A stretch of DNA of 64,000 nucleotides from NCBI GenBank assembly GCA_037042915.1, contig CM073202.1, forward strand, positions 3,584,103-3,648,102. The letters run 5' to 3'. The notes below the pieces were generated by a model. That model worked only from the letters and a program-made list of their open reading frames with translations, had not been told where the DNA came from and ran no database searches. The stretch is from Auricularia sp. M13. Lineage: Eukaryota; Basidiomycota; Agaricomycetes; Auriculariales; Auriculariaceae. Made by a program: the position numbers and the translations under genes. Shown here in pieces: positions 1 through 10,690 of this stretch; position 1 is the first letter of the stretch, and every line of letters starts with the position of its first letter.

Positions 1-66
1 ACGATGGGTGCTCAAGTGCGCCAATAAACTTGCAAAGCAGTCTGGATGTGTCCTTTCTGCAGCTGA

Positions 67-1764
67 GGCTGCTCGCGGTGTGTCAGTCATTTCATAATCC
101 ATTTCGCTGCAAACACATGGGTTGATGCGACGGCTAGGGACAATGCCAAGACGGCGCAAATTCAGCCCGTTCGCGAGGAGCCAACGGGAAGCCGTGGGCG
201 CCCTCGAAAGGACGTTGACATCCATTGGCTCAAGGAAGCGTTCCGACCCGGCCGCGCACTCAAGCGGTCTCGCATTGCCAAGTTGGCGGGTGTTCATCGG
301 CATACACTTCGGGCGCGGATGCGCGAGGCGGGTATTTCAAAACCGTACGCTCAAGTTACCAACGACGAGCTTGATACTCTGATTCGTCATTATCGGCGTC
401 GACGCCCAAACGCGGGCTATAGATTCATCCTCAGCCATCTTCGTATTCTGGGTCTGCACGTCCAGCGCGAGCGCGTCCTCTCGGCTATGCGCAGGGTGGA
501 CGGTGTTGGCATTGCCCTTCGCAAGCAGGGTAGCATCAAGCGCCGGACATACAAGGTCTCGCGCCCGCATGCACTGTGGCACATGGACGGCCACCACAAG
601 CTTATTCGCTGGGGCATCGTCGTACATGGCATTGTTGATGGCTATTCCCGCCTCGTATGAAGCCCTAGCTCTGCTTTCTCTGCCGCTGACTGGGCTGCAG
701 ATAACAGGCATACGTGCAAGCGACAATAACAGAGCCACGACGGTCTTTTCGCTTTTCAAGAAGGCCATCCGCAAGTACAGCCTCCCCTCGCGCATGCGCG
801 CTGACCGCGGGCGAGAAAACACAAAGGTCGCCGTCTACATGGTCATGTACCGTGGCCCCCATCGGGCGTCTTTCATTTGGGGCCCGTGCGTTGTGTCTTG
901 TGATGGACAGTCATATGCTCACGCCAGGCTCAGCTCCACACGCAATACCCGGATCGAGCGCCTCTGGGGTGACCTCGGTCAGCAGTGCCTGCATCGGTGG
1001 CGCGCATTCTTCATGCGACTCGAGCGGCGACACAGTCTCGACCCCAATCGCCCTGTCCATCTTTGGCTCTTGCACCGACTCTTTCTTCCTGCTATCAACA
1101 CCGACCTGCTCGAGTTTCAGGCGAACTGGAATCATCATCCGATGTCGGGCCCTGACATGCAGGGACTCTCCCCGGTGGTACGTCTGACCAGCATATCTTT
1201 GCATGATTCCTTGACGGCATTTCAGGACAAGTGCTTCGAAGGGCAGACACTACATGGCGTGTACGTTGACGACTGCGACGGCGTGCATGCAGACATCATT
1301 CAAGAATACTATGGCATTGTGAACGAAGACCGTGCAGGGCTGGAGGACGCCAGTGATTCGGATGATGAGATTGGTTCGTTCGTTGAGCATAGTGCAGCCA
1401 TCAACTCACCGGTGTCCCGTTGACAGATATTGCGGACCAAATAGAGGAAGCGCAGGCGGCCAACGTTCACGCAACTGACCCGGTGTCAGTCCCAGAAACC
1501 AACTGCCCACTCGCAGATAGTGAGGAGGTTGAGCTCTTCCTCGAGTGCTTCCAGCAGGTCTGTGATGCAAACTTCATCCCCCGAGGATTTGGCCTGCACG
1601 ACGACGAGTACGACGACAACTATCCCCCGCTGGAGTCGATCCCATATGGACGGCGTGGAAACCGTGAGCTCGAGGTTTCACTGCCAGACGAGGTGTGGTA
1701 TCCACGTGCTGTGATCTGGGCTCAAGCTGCCTACACGCTCCATCGCTTTCTGGACTGTAATTAG
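67..1764 (+). CDS. Integrase-core (DDE) domain protein, 5' end missing
   Basis: Spliced gene of the fungal integrase-catalytic-domain family, probably derived from a DDE transposase. The frame is open from 67, after an in-frame TGA at 64-66, with no ATG, so the true start lies in an exon upstream of the window. An N-terminal helix-turn-helix-like stretch (KLAGVHRHTLRARMREAGI) is followed by the catalytic core: WHMDGHHKLIRWG (first Asp), RADRGREN (second Asp) and NTRIERLWGDL (Glu). Three introns are inferred: 655-700 (46 nt), 886-933 (48 nt) and 1374-1426 (53 nt). Each has GT-AG ends and restores frame; the second is open in frame but its removal gives the family-like WGPSTRNTRIERLW. The acidic C-terminal part ends at a TAG. 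Such genes are common in Agaricomycetes, and no flanking inverted repeats were found, so autonomous mobility is not shown. Confidence 0.75.
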
Positions 1765-2117
1765 TGTGTGAATTGCTGAGTTATGAGCAGAGATCTTCGT
1801 TTGTGATTTGCTGTGATGCATGGATGCCTTGTATCTGAAATCAAGTGAAGTTGCCTGAAGGTGACCAGTAAGTGTCGTTTGCGCGAGCGCAAAGAATCCG
1901 AGTCAACATGAGCGGGAACCAGACACAAAAAATGCGGAAACTTGTCTTGCGCGCGGGAATCGCCAACTCCGAGCGGGAACTCGTTTCCGCGCGCGGAAAC
2001 CTATCCGCCTTCCTGGGAAACTACAACCAGCGGTGAAACGTGCATAAACGAAGTTCAGAAAATAAAACTTCGAATCACATCGCGGAAACTCGGGCAGACA
2101 TCGGGGAAACCATTTTA
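1765..2117. other. Spacer with GCGG(A/G)AA-type motifs
   Basis: No gene is visible here. Between about 1908 and 2111 a short motif of the form GCG(C)GGAAAC or GCGGGAAC recurs about eight times, always in the same orientation. The remainder is unremarkable. Confidence 0.4.
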
Positions 2118-3241
2118 TTAAATGTACACTTGGTACACCATAAGTACAGATAGCTGATCGACGTCGCGCACGAAGAGCTCGAAGAGTTCGGACGTCATTG
2201 TGAGCCGCCGGAGGGAAGAGAGATAGTGCCGGTCGGCCAGGAGCAATCGTACGATCTTCGACCGCCATACGTCGTCTTGAACGCTATGCCGCAGTTCCAG
2301 GGCGTGTTTATTTCCGTTGAGGAGATGCGCGACGATGCGCGTGCTGTCGCTGCCGCGTTCTTCGCGAGGAACCGAGAGCTCGATAGCGTTATTCAGGATG
2401 GATGCGAAGTCCAGTTCGGCCAGAATGGGCGAGCACAGTTCCAGCGACTTGATCCGTGCTAGACTCGGAATTTGCCAGGTATTGCAGAGCGCGATGAGAT
2501 CCAGGTTGTCAAAGTCCGACCGCACGGCGCGGTGATGGTAAACAGAAGCTAAACGGAGCTGCGCGAGAGTCGGCGGCGGTGGGCCAGGCGGTAGGAGAGA
2601 CGCACGGTGCACGTACAGATTCAGAACCAGAGTCTCCAGGCGCGGGAAGACCTCAAAGAGGCGGTATAAGAACGCGCAATTCTCATGCTCAGTTCCGGTC
2701 CCAAATTCGAGATCTGTCACGGTAGACAGCGCTGGGCAGCTTTCCGGCAGAATCAGCCTGGACAGATGGAGCCTGCGCAGTCTACCTGGGATCCCGCCGA
2801 AGAAATTCGAGGGAATAGCAGAGTTTACGCCTAGAAGACATTCGAGCAAAGGGGCGGGCCGAAGAAAAATCGATTCATCGTCAAAGTCTGTGCTCCATTG
2901 AAGCAAACGGATACGATGCATATGCTTTTTGACGACGTTCCACAGGTCGGAAGATAGCCGACTCGCGCCCCAATGGGCGTAATGAAGCGATACCGGATAG
3001 TGGTGGCGACGAGCAAGTACGAGATCGACAAGAAGGTGGCCGCTGCGACTCGAGGCGTCCAGATCGATATCCGACCAGACTTCGCCAAAGTCGAGCGCCG
3101 TAGACCGCCAGAAACGGCAGACATGTAGAATCGGCAGACGCTTGAATATGTGGTGCGGCAGAAACGTGAAGCAGCCTGCCAGTGTTTCGACAGGAAGGGA
3201 ATCGATCCCCTTTACCGCACCGTCACGCGCGCTGGAGACGA
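2118..3241 (-). pseudogene. F-box/LRR-like protein, type A, truncated
   Basis: One frame is open on the minus strand from about 3241 to 2118. It begins with an F-box-like segment (IDSLPVETLAGCF, then LPILHVCRFWRSTALDF) and continues with leucine-rich stretches such as PGRLRRLHLSRLILPESCPA. It aligns by eye with the protein at 43544-45085 over most of its length. There is no ATG before the upstream in-frame stop at 3242-3244. The C-terminus stops at VYQVYI, about 100 residues short of the paralogue. It is therefore probably a decayed copy, although a short upstream exon cannot be excluded. F-box proteins recruit substrates to SCF ubiquitin ligases; that role is known for the family, not shown here. 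Confidence 0.65.
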
Positions 3242-3738
3242 GTCAGCGACGGCGCTCAGGTCTAAAACGACGTACGCACGGTGTTGTATTCATAGCGTAA
3301 CTATTGACGGGCCTGTCGGTCGTGGCGATACTCTCGTGCTCGCTGGACGACGGTAAGAGTTGCTCTGTTTGCGACTGCTTGGTCCAGCTTTTGAGTCCGG
3401 CGTTTCCGCAGTCTGTCTGCTCCGTAAAATAAATATTAAGGAGTTCACGGTGAGCTCTACTAATATAAGCATGATGTAGACCTTACAAACGCCAGCCAAC
3501 TGCGATCCCCCGGAAGAGCGACTGAAAATGCATAGCACTCACAGTCTCGTATTTACACTTGCCGGGTTGTGGGAAAACGGTTCTTTGACGAACGAACGAG
3601 AATGCTCTGAACGTTTCCATTTAGATAAGCGCGCCATTGTACCATGCGCTGCTCGAGCGACTTGTGCGCCGGAATGAGCAACGACGCCAGGTAGCAACTA
3701 ATGGCGCTGTACTCGTTACTACAAGATGCATGCCGGTT
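3242..3738. other. Intergenic spacer
   Basis: No gene or repeat was recognised. This is the non-coding flank between the type A F-box copy and the copia insertion site. Confidence 0.4.
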
Positions 3739-3743
3739 GGCTG

Positions 3744-3944
3744 TTTCGCACCGCACAGGGGTGTCGAAGGTGGGGACAACCAGTAGTGGACGCCTCAAGG
3801 CGTCCACCTATGTATATACCAATCAAAGGATAGGAATACATGCGGAAACCACGGGGCACACTGTACATCTACGTCAACGCAAGCATTACCGATCGGAGGG
3901 CGTCAGATGCGAGCATGTGGCTGCATGTGCGTCTCCTTGCGATA
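3744..3944 (-). repeat. Copia LTR (3' LTR)
   Basis: A 201-bp LTR identical by eye to 8993-9193. On its internal side lies the polypurine tract (minus strand GCTGAGGGGGAG). Its outer flank carries the GGCTG duplication at 3739-3743. Confidence 0.93.
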
Positions 3945-3951
3945 CTCCCCC

Positions 3952-6900
3952 TCAGCCACAGCGAGCTACGCCAATGCGTTCTCGAAGTTCCTCGTACTGT
4001 ACGCGCGGTAGTGCCTTCGTGAAGAAATCTGCGAGATTGTCGGCAGAGGCAACATGAATGAGCTTGAGGTCTCCAGCAGCTACGTGGTCACGTATGAAAT
4101 GGTGGGCTATATCGATATGTTTCGCCTTTGAGTCGCTTCGATGTGCGAGCGAGGCTGCAATTGCGCTCGTGTTGTCGACGCGCACTTCCGAAGGACCGAC
4201 CGGCGGGAACCCTAGCTCTTGAAGCAGTGTGCGAAGCCATAGCACCTCCGAAGCAGCGCCGCTTGCTGCAACGTATTCTGCCTCCATCGAAGATTTTGCT
4301 ACCGTCCGTTGTTTGCGCGACGCCCATGAGATCGGCCCGTTGGCTAATTTGAAAACCTGTCCAGACATCGACTTGCGGTCTACCGTGTCTTGCGCCCAGT
4401 CTGCATCGACGAAAGATTCTAGCATGGGTATGCCGCTGCTGCGAGAATACGTAATGCCCATGTCGCGAGTGCCCTTGAGATATCGCAGTACGCGTTTCGC
4501 TGCCGTCAGGTGAACAGGACCCGGGTTCGCGAGGTGTTGGCTAAGTTGAGACGTGCGAAGCTGTATATCGGGGCGCGCGCCGCGGGCTGCGTAGTGCAGA
4601 GAACCAATGAGCTGTTGGTACTCGGCTCGTCGGGACTCGTCGACCTCCCCCTCGAATAAACTGAGCTTGATGTTCTGGTCCGCGGGCGTTGGCGAAGGGT
4701 TGCAATCAGACATACCAAAACGCGACAGCAATTTGTTGATATACTGCGTCTGCGTAATTTTGGTAGTCGTGAGGTCGGCGCTGCGACGGACTTCCAGGCC
4801 CACTACTTGCGTTATCTCTCCAAGATCGACAATGTCAAATCGTTTGGAGATTTCGCGCTTGAGTGCGTTGTTGTCGTCGGCAGAAGTAGCAAGGAGAGTC
4901 ATGTCGTCTACGTGAACTGCGACAATCCACAGCTTCTCGCCCGATCTACGTATGTAGACGCAGCGGTCGGAGACGAGTCGCGTGAAGCCCATAGCAATAA
5001 ACGCGGCGTCGAGAGTGGCGTTCCAGACGAGAGCGGACTGTTTGAGACCGTAGATGGATCTCAGCAGTTTGAGAACACTGTCTGAGCCGTCATGTAATCC
5101 CGGTGGCTGCTCCATATATATCTCCTCGTTCAGCGTCCCATTCAGATATGCACCGACCACGTCTACGACTTGAACGTTGAGCTGAAGCTCTGTTGCAATG
5201 GCCAGGAGGCAACGAAGTGTTTCGAGGCGCACCACTGGTGAGAAAGTTTCGAAATAGTCGACACCAGCTTGCTGGGTGAAGCCGCGCGCTACGAGCCTAG
5301 CCTTGTATTTGACAATTTCGCCTCGGTCGTTGCGCTTGATTTTGAAAACCCACTTGCAGCTAATTGCACGACGTTCCCGTGGAAGCTTCGTCCTGCGGAA
5401 AGTATTGAACCGTCGGTGCTGAGCCATTTCCGCCTCAATTGCCTCGCGCCATTTGTCTGCGTCTGGTCGGCGCATAGCTTCGGCAAAGCTTGCTGGCTCG
5501 TCATCTAGAGCTTGTGCACTGAATACGAAGTCGAGAACATCCACGTCTTCATGTTCCTGAGTCGCAGGATGGTCAGGTTCGTCGGCGCTCGATTCAGCTT
5601 GCCTGCTCGCTTCGCGTGCTTGTTGGCGTGCCTTGGCTGCTCGAGAATCGGGATTACCAATGAGCTGATAATCAAGGCGCTCTTGCTGCGCGAGACGCAA
5701 GCTACGTTTTGCAGTCTCAGGGCGTGATCGTACTGGTGACTTGTTGCGCGGCAATGGCTGAGGTGCCGGCATTGCCTGTGGCGTTGGCGGACGAGCTATA
5801 GGTGGCTGAGGTGCTGGCGGTGGAATGGCCAAGGCTGGCGCAGGGAGTCCGGCAGGAGCTGGCTGAGGAAGTGGATTCGCTTGCGGTAGCGGCATTGCGG
5901 GAATTGCCGGCGTGTCCAAATCCTCGGACGCGAGAGATGGAGATCGCGGCTGTACGGGAGTGTTGTCATCTAGCACACGCTCATGACGTATTTGAGCATA
6001 ATCCGGTAATGGGAGCGGGTCTTCGCGTGGTCCAGATGTCTCCGTATGCTCCCCCTCAACCGGCACACTGGCGGCTTCAGCGCCAGCGGGCTGGTTGCTC
6101 TCGAAGATGACGCTGCGCGACATAAGTATTCGGTGGGTGTCCGCCTTGTAGTACCGATACGCGCGTGACTCCTCGGTGAAGCCGGTGAATATATGCTGCA
6201 CCGATCTGTTGTCTAACTTCGTCCGCAATTGCTTTGGTCGATGGATCCAGATTTTCGACCCGAATTTGCGCAGATGTGCTATGCTCGGCACATGTCCCCA
6301 TGCAGCTTCGTATGGAGACGTGTATGCGAGCGCGCGCGTGGGTAAGCGGTTCTTGATGTATACTGCATATAGTACCGCTTCAAACCATAGAAAGCTTGGC
6401 GCATCGCTGGCGAACAGCATTGCCCTCGCCATGTTGAGGACGGTAAGGTGGGCGCGCTCGACGATGCCATTTGATGACGAAGAGTACGGTGCCGTGATTT
6501 GAAAGCGTATGCCTTGTTCAGCGCAGTACAGGCGCACTTGGTCGTTAAGGAACTCGAGCCCTTCGTCGACTTGTAAGCACTTTAGTCGTACACCGAATTG
6601 CGTCATGAGCCACGCTTGGTACCACTTGATGTGCTGCAATTGATTGCCTTTCGTTGGCGCGCCGTAGACAACCGAATAGCGTGTTCTGCGATCGACGAAA
6701 TGAGTGAAGTACTCTTCACCATTGATCGCTCGCCGCGGCGCTCGTCCAAAGACATCCACGTGAACGATTTCGCCGATATGCATGAGCGATTCATCGCGCT
6801 GTGATGCGTTTGGGAACGGGCGTTTAACGTGTTTTGCTCGTATACAAGCGGTGCACGTCGGAGTCTTGTCATTGAGGTTCGTAACATGGACGCCAGTGAT

Positions 6901-8886
6901 CCGCTTTTGCTTGATCATACGCCGCAAATAGTCGAAGTTGGCGTGGCCCTGAATTTCGTGGAGTTGCTGTAGCGTACAGGTGAATAGTGCAGTGGACGGC
7001 TGGGCAACGACATTGGCACGGTAAAGCTCCCCTTCACGTCGGCCCGTCATGATCTTCTCTCCCGTCCTCTTGTCCACAACGTGTGCGACCTTCTCCGCAA
7101 ATACAACGAGTCGTCCTCCAAGAGTCAGACGCGAAACGGAGATGAGGTTTGCCGGCGAGCTGGGAATGTGCGCGACATTAGTCAGCCGAATATGCCGCGT
7201 GCGCCGTTCGCCCGTAGGGCCAACCCCAATCGCAACCACCACAACGGTGCCGACGCCGAGCTTCGGGATACGCTGTGCACCCACACCGCGGACGAAAGCA
7301 TGCGGAGTCTCAGTGTACGTCTCGAACACGTCACGGTTGTTGGCGACGTTGACGTTGGCGCCGCTGTCGTAGAAGAACGCGTCCGGCGTCATGGCGAGCA
7401 CCGTCGGAGCGCTGTGCATCGGCGCGACAGGGTCCTCGGGTTCGTCAACGGCGTCAGCAGGCACGTCGAGCAAATTGCTCTCTGTGTTTGCGATGAGCGC
7501 GCGATAGGCGCCGGATGGGATAAATGGGGTAGCATGGGGATTGAGCGCGGTCTCCGACGGCTGGTTCGCCGTCGGTGACGTTGACTCGGAAGGGATCGAG
7601 AGATCTGGGATAAGACCAGGCATCGCGGCGTCCTGATCGTGCAGCGCCCAGACGTGGCTGAAGTTGATGCCCGCGATGTCCTCGATCGCGGCATTCACCT
7701 GTGCCTGTAGCTCGGGCGGTACATCGTCGACGATGTCCGGCTCGCCATGCTCCGCCTGTACTGGCTCGTGACCATCGGAGAAATAGACGCGACCATTGTA
7801 CTTGATAGCGCGCCCAAACTGGATGCGCCCGCCGCGCCCACGTGCCGAAGGTCCTCCCCGACCCGACGAGGAGGACACAAAGTTGTTGCGCTGACGCCAG
7901 TTGGCCTGGGCGTCGGCGCGGAGGCTGGCTGGTGTGCGAGGTTTCGGGCAATCGCGCGAGAAGTGTCCTACATCACCGCAGTTGTAGCAGTCTTGCACGG
8001 CACGCCAAACGTAGCCATCCGGCAACGTTCCTGCAGGTGGCACTGCCTCTGGCGGATGTGCTGCGGAACGTGCAAGAAGCGTATGCGGAGCCGGTACTGA
8101 TTCCTTGGCGCGGCGCGAGCGAAACTCCTCGTTGATGCGCCGCACCAGAGAGTTGGGAGTGACTTCAGCAGGCCGTAGGCGAGTGACTTTGCTTGCGACC
8201 GTAAATGTGTAGGTACCGGTCGTCGTCGTCGTTGCCGCCTGCGTCGTTTGCGTAGTCTGTGTCGTTGAGGTCCCAGTGGTAGCAGCAGGACCACCGGCGG
8301 CCGGCGTGACCGTCGTGGCAGTGCCAGTGATGCCGGGAACTGTTATCGTGTGCTGCACATCCTCGATGGCCTCGTACGTAGTCGGGCTGAACTGCTCGGG
8401 TTTGAATACAGAGGCAAAAGGGTGGTACGACTCTGGCAGCGAAAGGAGCAATGTCTTGCAAAACTGTTCGTCGGGTACGGGTGCTCCTACGTCGGCGAGC
8501 TGCGAACGAAGATTGAGCGCTGTTGCGCAATGCGTGGGGAGATCGGTCGACTCGTCGGCCCGAAGGTCCGAGAGTTGCTGACGGAGCGTGACCTGGGCGA
8601 CGATGCCAGACGGCAGGTACGAGTCTTCAAGTGCCTGCATCATCTCGAACGAAGACAGCGTATGGCGCACGATGGCCTTGTTGATGGGGCCCATACGGAG
8701 GCGCATGATGCGCATGCCAGCTGCATCGTGTCCGGCGGTGTCGTTTGCGGGGTCGAGGGTGCCTTTGATGTATTTCGGTATGTCGTCGTGTTTCTCAGCT
8801 GCGAGGTCGTATATGTCTGAGCGCCAAGAGAGAAAGTTGCTGCCGTCCTCAGCAAGGTGTTGGACGGTGAGACGATCGGACGCCAT
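3952..8886 (-). CDS. Copia Gag-Pol polyprotein, 1644 aa
   Basis: Single frame of the order gag, protease, integrase, RT, RNase H, which defines Ty1/copia. Gag (about residues 1-390) ends with a CCHC knuckle near 299-312 (CYNCGDVGHFSRDC). The protease motif FFYDSGANVNVAN lies near 500. The integrase zinc HHCC segment is at about 640-685, with catalytic Asp in VHVDVFG (about 708), Asp in QVDEGLEF (about 772) and Glu in IVERAHL (about 808). Reverse transcriptase runs from about 1160 with the active-site box VHVDDM (about 1325), which has His where YVDD is usual. RNase H begins at SFVDADWAQD and ends near DNLADFFTKALP. The ATG at 8886 starts a typical gag (MASDRLTVQHL) about 110 bp inside the 5' LTR. 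The stop is 8 bp from the 3' LTR. No frameshift separates gag and pol. Confidence 0.95.
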   Translation of the reverse strand: MASDRLTVQHLAEDGSNFLSWRSDIYDLAAEKHDDIPKYIKGTLDPANDTAGHDAAGMRIMRLRMGPINKAIVRHTLSSFEMMQALEDSYLPSGIVAQVTLRQQLSDLRADESTDLPTHCATALNLRSQLADVGAPVPDEQFCKTLLLSLPESYHPFASVFKPEQFSPTTYEAIEDVQHTITVPGITGTATTVTPAAGGPAATTGTSTTQTTQTTQAATTTTTGTYTFTVASKVTRLRPAEVTPNSLVRRINEEFRSRRAKESVPAPHTLLARSAAHPPEAVPPAGTLPDGYVWRAVQDCYNCGDVGHFSRDCPKPRTPASLRADAQANWRQRNNFVSSSSGRGGPSARGRGGRIQFGRAIKYNGRVYFSDGHEPVQAEHGEPDIVDDVPPELQAQVNAAIEDIAGINFSHVWALHDQDAAMPGLIPDLSIPSESTSPTANQPSETALNPHATPFIPSGAYRALIANTESNLLDVPADAVDEPEDPVAPMHSAPTVLAMTPDAFFYDSGANVNVANNRDVFETYTETPHAFVRGVGAQRIPKLGVGTVVVVAIGVGPTGERRTRHIRLTNVAHIPSSPANLISVSRLTLGGRLVVFAEKVAHVVDKRTGEKIMTGRREGELYRANVVAQPSTALFTCTLQQLHEIQGHANFDYLRRMIKQKRITGVHVTNLNDKTPTCTACIRAKHVKRPFPNASQRDESLMHIGEIVHVDVFGRAPRRAINGEEYFTHFVDRRTRYSVVYGAPTKGNQLQHIKWYQAWLMTQFGVRLKCLQVDEGLEFLNDQVRLYCAEQGIRFQITAPYSSSSNGIVERAHLTVLNMARAMLFASDAPSFLWFEAVLYAVYIKNRLPTRALAYTSPYEAAWGHVPSIAHLRKFGSKIWIHRPKQLRTKLDNRSVQHIFTGFTEESRAYRYYKADTHRILMSRSVIFESNQPAGAEAASVPVEGEHTETSGPREDPLPLPDYAQIRHERVLDDNTPVQPRSPSLASEDLDTPAIPAMPLPQANPLPQPAPAGLPAPALAIPPPAPQPPIARPPTPQAMPAPQPLPRNKSPVRSRPETAKRSLRLAQQERLDYQLIGNPDSRAAKARQQAREASRQAESSADEPDHPATQEHEDVDVLDFVFSAQALDDEPASFAEAMRRPDADKWREAIEAEMAQHRRFNTFRRTKLPRERRAISCKWVFKIKRNDRGEIVKYKARLVARGFTQQAGVDYFETFSPVVRLETLRCLLAIATELQLNVQVVDVVGAYLNGTLNEEIYMEQPPGLHDGSDSVLKLLRSIYGLKQSALVWNATLDAAFIAMGFTRLVSDRCVYIRRSGEKLWIVAVHVDDMTLLATSADDNNALKREISKRFDIVDLGEITQVVGLEVRRSADLTTTKITQTQYINKLLSRFGMSDCNPSPTPADQNIKLSLFEGEVDESRRAEYQQLIGSLHYAARGARPDIQLRTSQLSQHLANPGPVHLTAAKRVLRYLKGTRDMGITYSRSSGIPMLESFVDADWAQDTVDRKSMSGQVFKLANGPISWASRKQRTVAKSSMEAEYVAASGAASEVLWLRTLLQELGFPPVGPSEVRVDNTSAIAASLAHRSDSKAKHIDIAHHFIRDHVAAGDLKLIHVASADNLADFFTKALPRVQYEELRERIGVARCG

Positions 8887-8992
8887 CGTAGGTCCGTGCG
8901 CGAAGTTTGCGTGTTCGTATAGCGTCCGTTGTTAGCGTATCGAGCGTTTAAGCGTTCTCGGCGACGATTAGCGTGGCGCGGGGCTCATAACC

Positions 8993-9193
8993 TTTCGCAC
9001 CGCACAGGGGTGTCGAAGGTGGGGACAACCAGTAGTGGACGCCTCAAGGCGTCCACCTATGTATATACCAATCAAAGGATAGGAATACATGCGGAAACCA
9101 CGGGGCACACTGTACATCTACGTCAACGCAAGCATTACCGATCGGAGGGCGTCAGATGCGAGCATGTGGCTGCATGTGCGTCTCCTTGCGATA
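8993..9193 (-). repeat. Copia LTR (5' LTR)
   Basis: A 201-bp LTR that should contain the element promoter. The internal side is followed on the minus strand by the primer-binding site GGTTATGAGCCCCG. The outer flank GGCTG (9194-9198) completes the target duplication. Confidence 0.93.
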
Positions 9194-9316
9194 GGCTGAC
9201 AGCCGGAAGGCATGTTTGTGACGCCGCTGAAGCGTCGCACTATCGGTACGCCGACCATCCGCCTCCTCTGCCAGTGCGTACTGTAACGCGGAGACCACTT
9301 CGTGGCAAAAGTCTGA

Positions 9317-10690
9317 CTACTTGAAGATAATCGACGGTTCGCTGCATTGCGGGAAATCCGCGTCCGAGCGCATAGCGTCGGGGAACCCAGTGACGACGAA
9401 CAACGTCGCAAGCCGCGCGCGATCCCGGCAGATCCACTGGATGCGCTCGACAGTGCGTAAAGCGTGCAGGCGTCGCGGGGGTTCGCCGGGCTGATACTGG
9501 ATGGCCACCGTCACGGTGTGCACGCCGGGGAAGCGCAGCAGCGCGCTGGCGAGTCCGTTCAGCTGCTCCCAGGCGAACGTGTATGTGTATGGCCCTCCCA
9601 GTCGCAAGCAGATGGGGTGCTGCGCGAGGACGACGTGTAGTTCGTCGAGGGACGGGAGAGCGGGCACGTCGTGCAGGAAGGGCTGCAGGAAGCACGCGGA
9701 GAGATGAAGCCGCCGCACACGCGTGAAGTCGCGCGGGCGGCAGAGCAGGAAGTGCGCGATCCGCGAGGAGATGTCCTGCGTGAGGCGGTTACGGTGCCGG
9801 AGGTTCATGCTGATGCGCTGACCGGCGAGGGTCAGCGCGCCGAGACGGACGATGCTGCAGGGTGCGGGTGCGGTGTGGATCGTGATGGACAGTTCGATCA
9901 GCCCGTCGAGGAGGACGAGCGCGCCGTTGTAGGGGATGATGATTTCGAGCGCGATAGATCGGAGGTGATGGGTGCGCCACGCGCCGGACAGCGCGACGGC
10001 TTCGCTTGTGTAGAGGCTGGTGGACAGTTCGAGGCGCAGGAGCGACTCGGGAGGACTCGGCGGGAGGCGGAGCCTTTTGGTGCCCGGTGTTTCGGCGATG
10101 GTGAGAGAGAGCGTCTGCAGGCGGGGACACACGGAGAAGAGGGGGGTGAAGTCGCCCGATGGCGTGCAGCGCAGAGTCGTCAGCGTCGAGAGCGCGGGGC
10201 ATGTCGGCGGCAGAGTCAGACGACCGGTTTCTAGGACGTGTAGACAGCCAGCGATCCCTCCGAGAAATTGCGGTGAGAGAACGTTGAGAGCGTTGCACTG
10301 GAGGTGCTCGAGTAGCGGCGCCGTGCGGGTGAACAGAAGAGGACGATCGCATGCGCCGTGCCAGCGAACAGAGCGCATGTGATGCATGTGCGTGTGGAGG
10401 ACTGCATAAACCATTCTGGAATTATCTTCAGGCACGCAGACGTATCGAAAATCAATCGGATAGAGGCCCGTATTGGCCAGAACCAGGCTGACGAGTCTGT
10501 GCGCGTCCCACGCGCCACCATGCATCATTACTGTCGACCATAATTTGGGGAAATGCAACGCTGTTACGCGCCATTTGCGCGAGACGTGCAGAATTGGGAG
10601 CCGATCCAGCAGGTGAGGGGGCAGGAAGAGAAAGCAGTGCGCGAGCATCTCCGGAGGGAGCCTGGAAATGCCCGGCGGGTCGTGGCGCGC
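9317..10690 (-). CDS. F-box-like protein, type B
   Basis: An open minus-strand frame of about 458 codons starting in an F-box-like sequence (GISRLPPEMLAHCF, then LPILHVSRKWRVTALHFPKLW). It continues with irregular leucine-rich segments (SLVLANTGLYPIDFRYV, DFTRVRRLHLSA) and ends EPSIIFK. The first internal Met is at 10648, but the F-box begins upstream of it. The frame opens just after a TGA set in CTGACCCGGCGCTAG, which looks like a branch point plus 3' splice site, so a short 5' exon is likely. The plus-strand copy at about 41930-43300 has the same arrangement. An SCF adaptor role is inferred from family only. The copia element sits 120 bp beyond its 3' end. Confidence 0.75.
   Translation of the reverse strand, partial: ARHDPPGISRLPPEMLAHCFLFLPPHLLDRLPILHVSRKWRVTALHFPKLWSTVMMHGGAWDAHRLVSLVLANTGLYPIDFRYVCVPEDNSRMVYAVLHTHMHHMRSVRWHGACDRPLLFTRTAPLLEHLQCNALNVLSPQFLGGIAGCLHVLETGRLTLPPTCPALSTLTTLRCTPSGDFTPLFSVCPRLQTLSLTIAETPGTKRLRLPPSPPESLLRLELSTSLYTSEAVALSGAWRTHHLRSIALEIIIPYNGALVLLDGLIELSITIHTAPAPCSIVRLGALTLAGQRISMNLRHRNRLTQDISSRIAHFLLCRPRDFTRVRRLHLSACFLQPFLHDVPALPSLDELHVVLAQHPICLRLGGPYTYTFAWEQLNGLASALLRFPGVHTVTVAIQYQPGEPPRRLHALRTVERIQWICRDRARLATLFVVTGFPDAMRSDADFPQCSEPSIIFK

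Larger units (their letters stand above)
3744..9193 (-). mobile_element. Ty1/copia retrotransposon, complete and apparently young
   Basis: A 5.45-kb element in minus orientation bounded by two 201-bp LTRs (3744-3944 and 8993-9193) that are identical by inspection. It is flanked by the 5-bp target duplication GGCTG at 3739-3743 and 9194-9198. The primer-binding site beside the upstream LTR reads GGTTATGAGCCCCG on the minus strand, resembling initiator Met tRNA. The polypurine tract GCTGAGGGGGAG abuts the downstream LTR. LTR ends are non-canonical: minus-strand TATCGC...GCGAAA instead of TG...CA. One uninterrupted gag-pol frame fills the interior. Identical LTRs and an intact frame imply recent insertion and possible activity. 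Confidence 0.95.
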
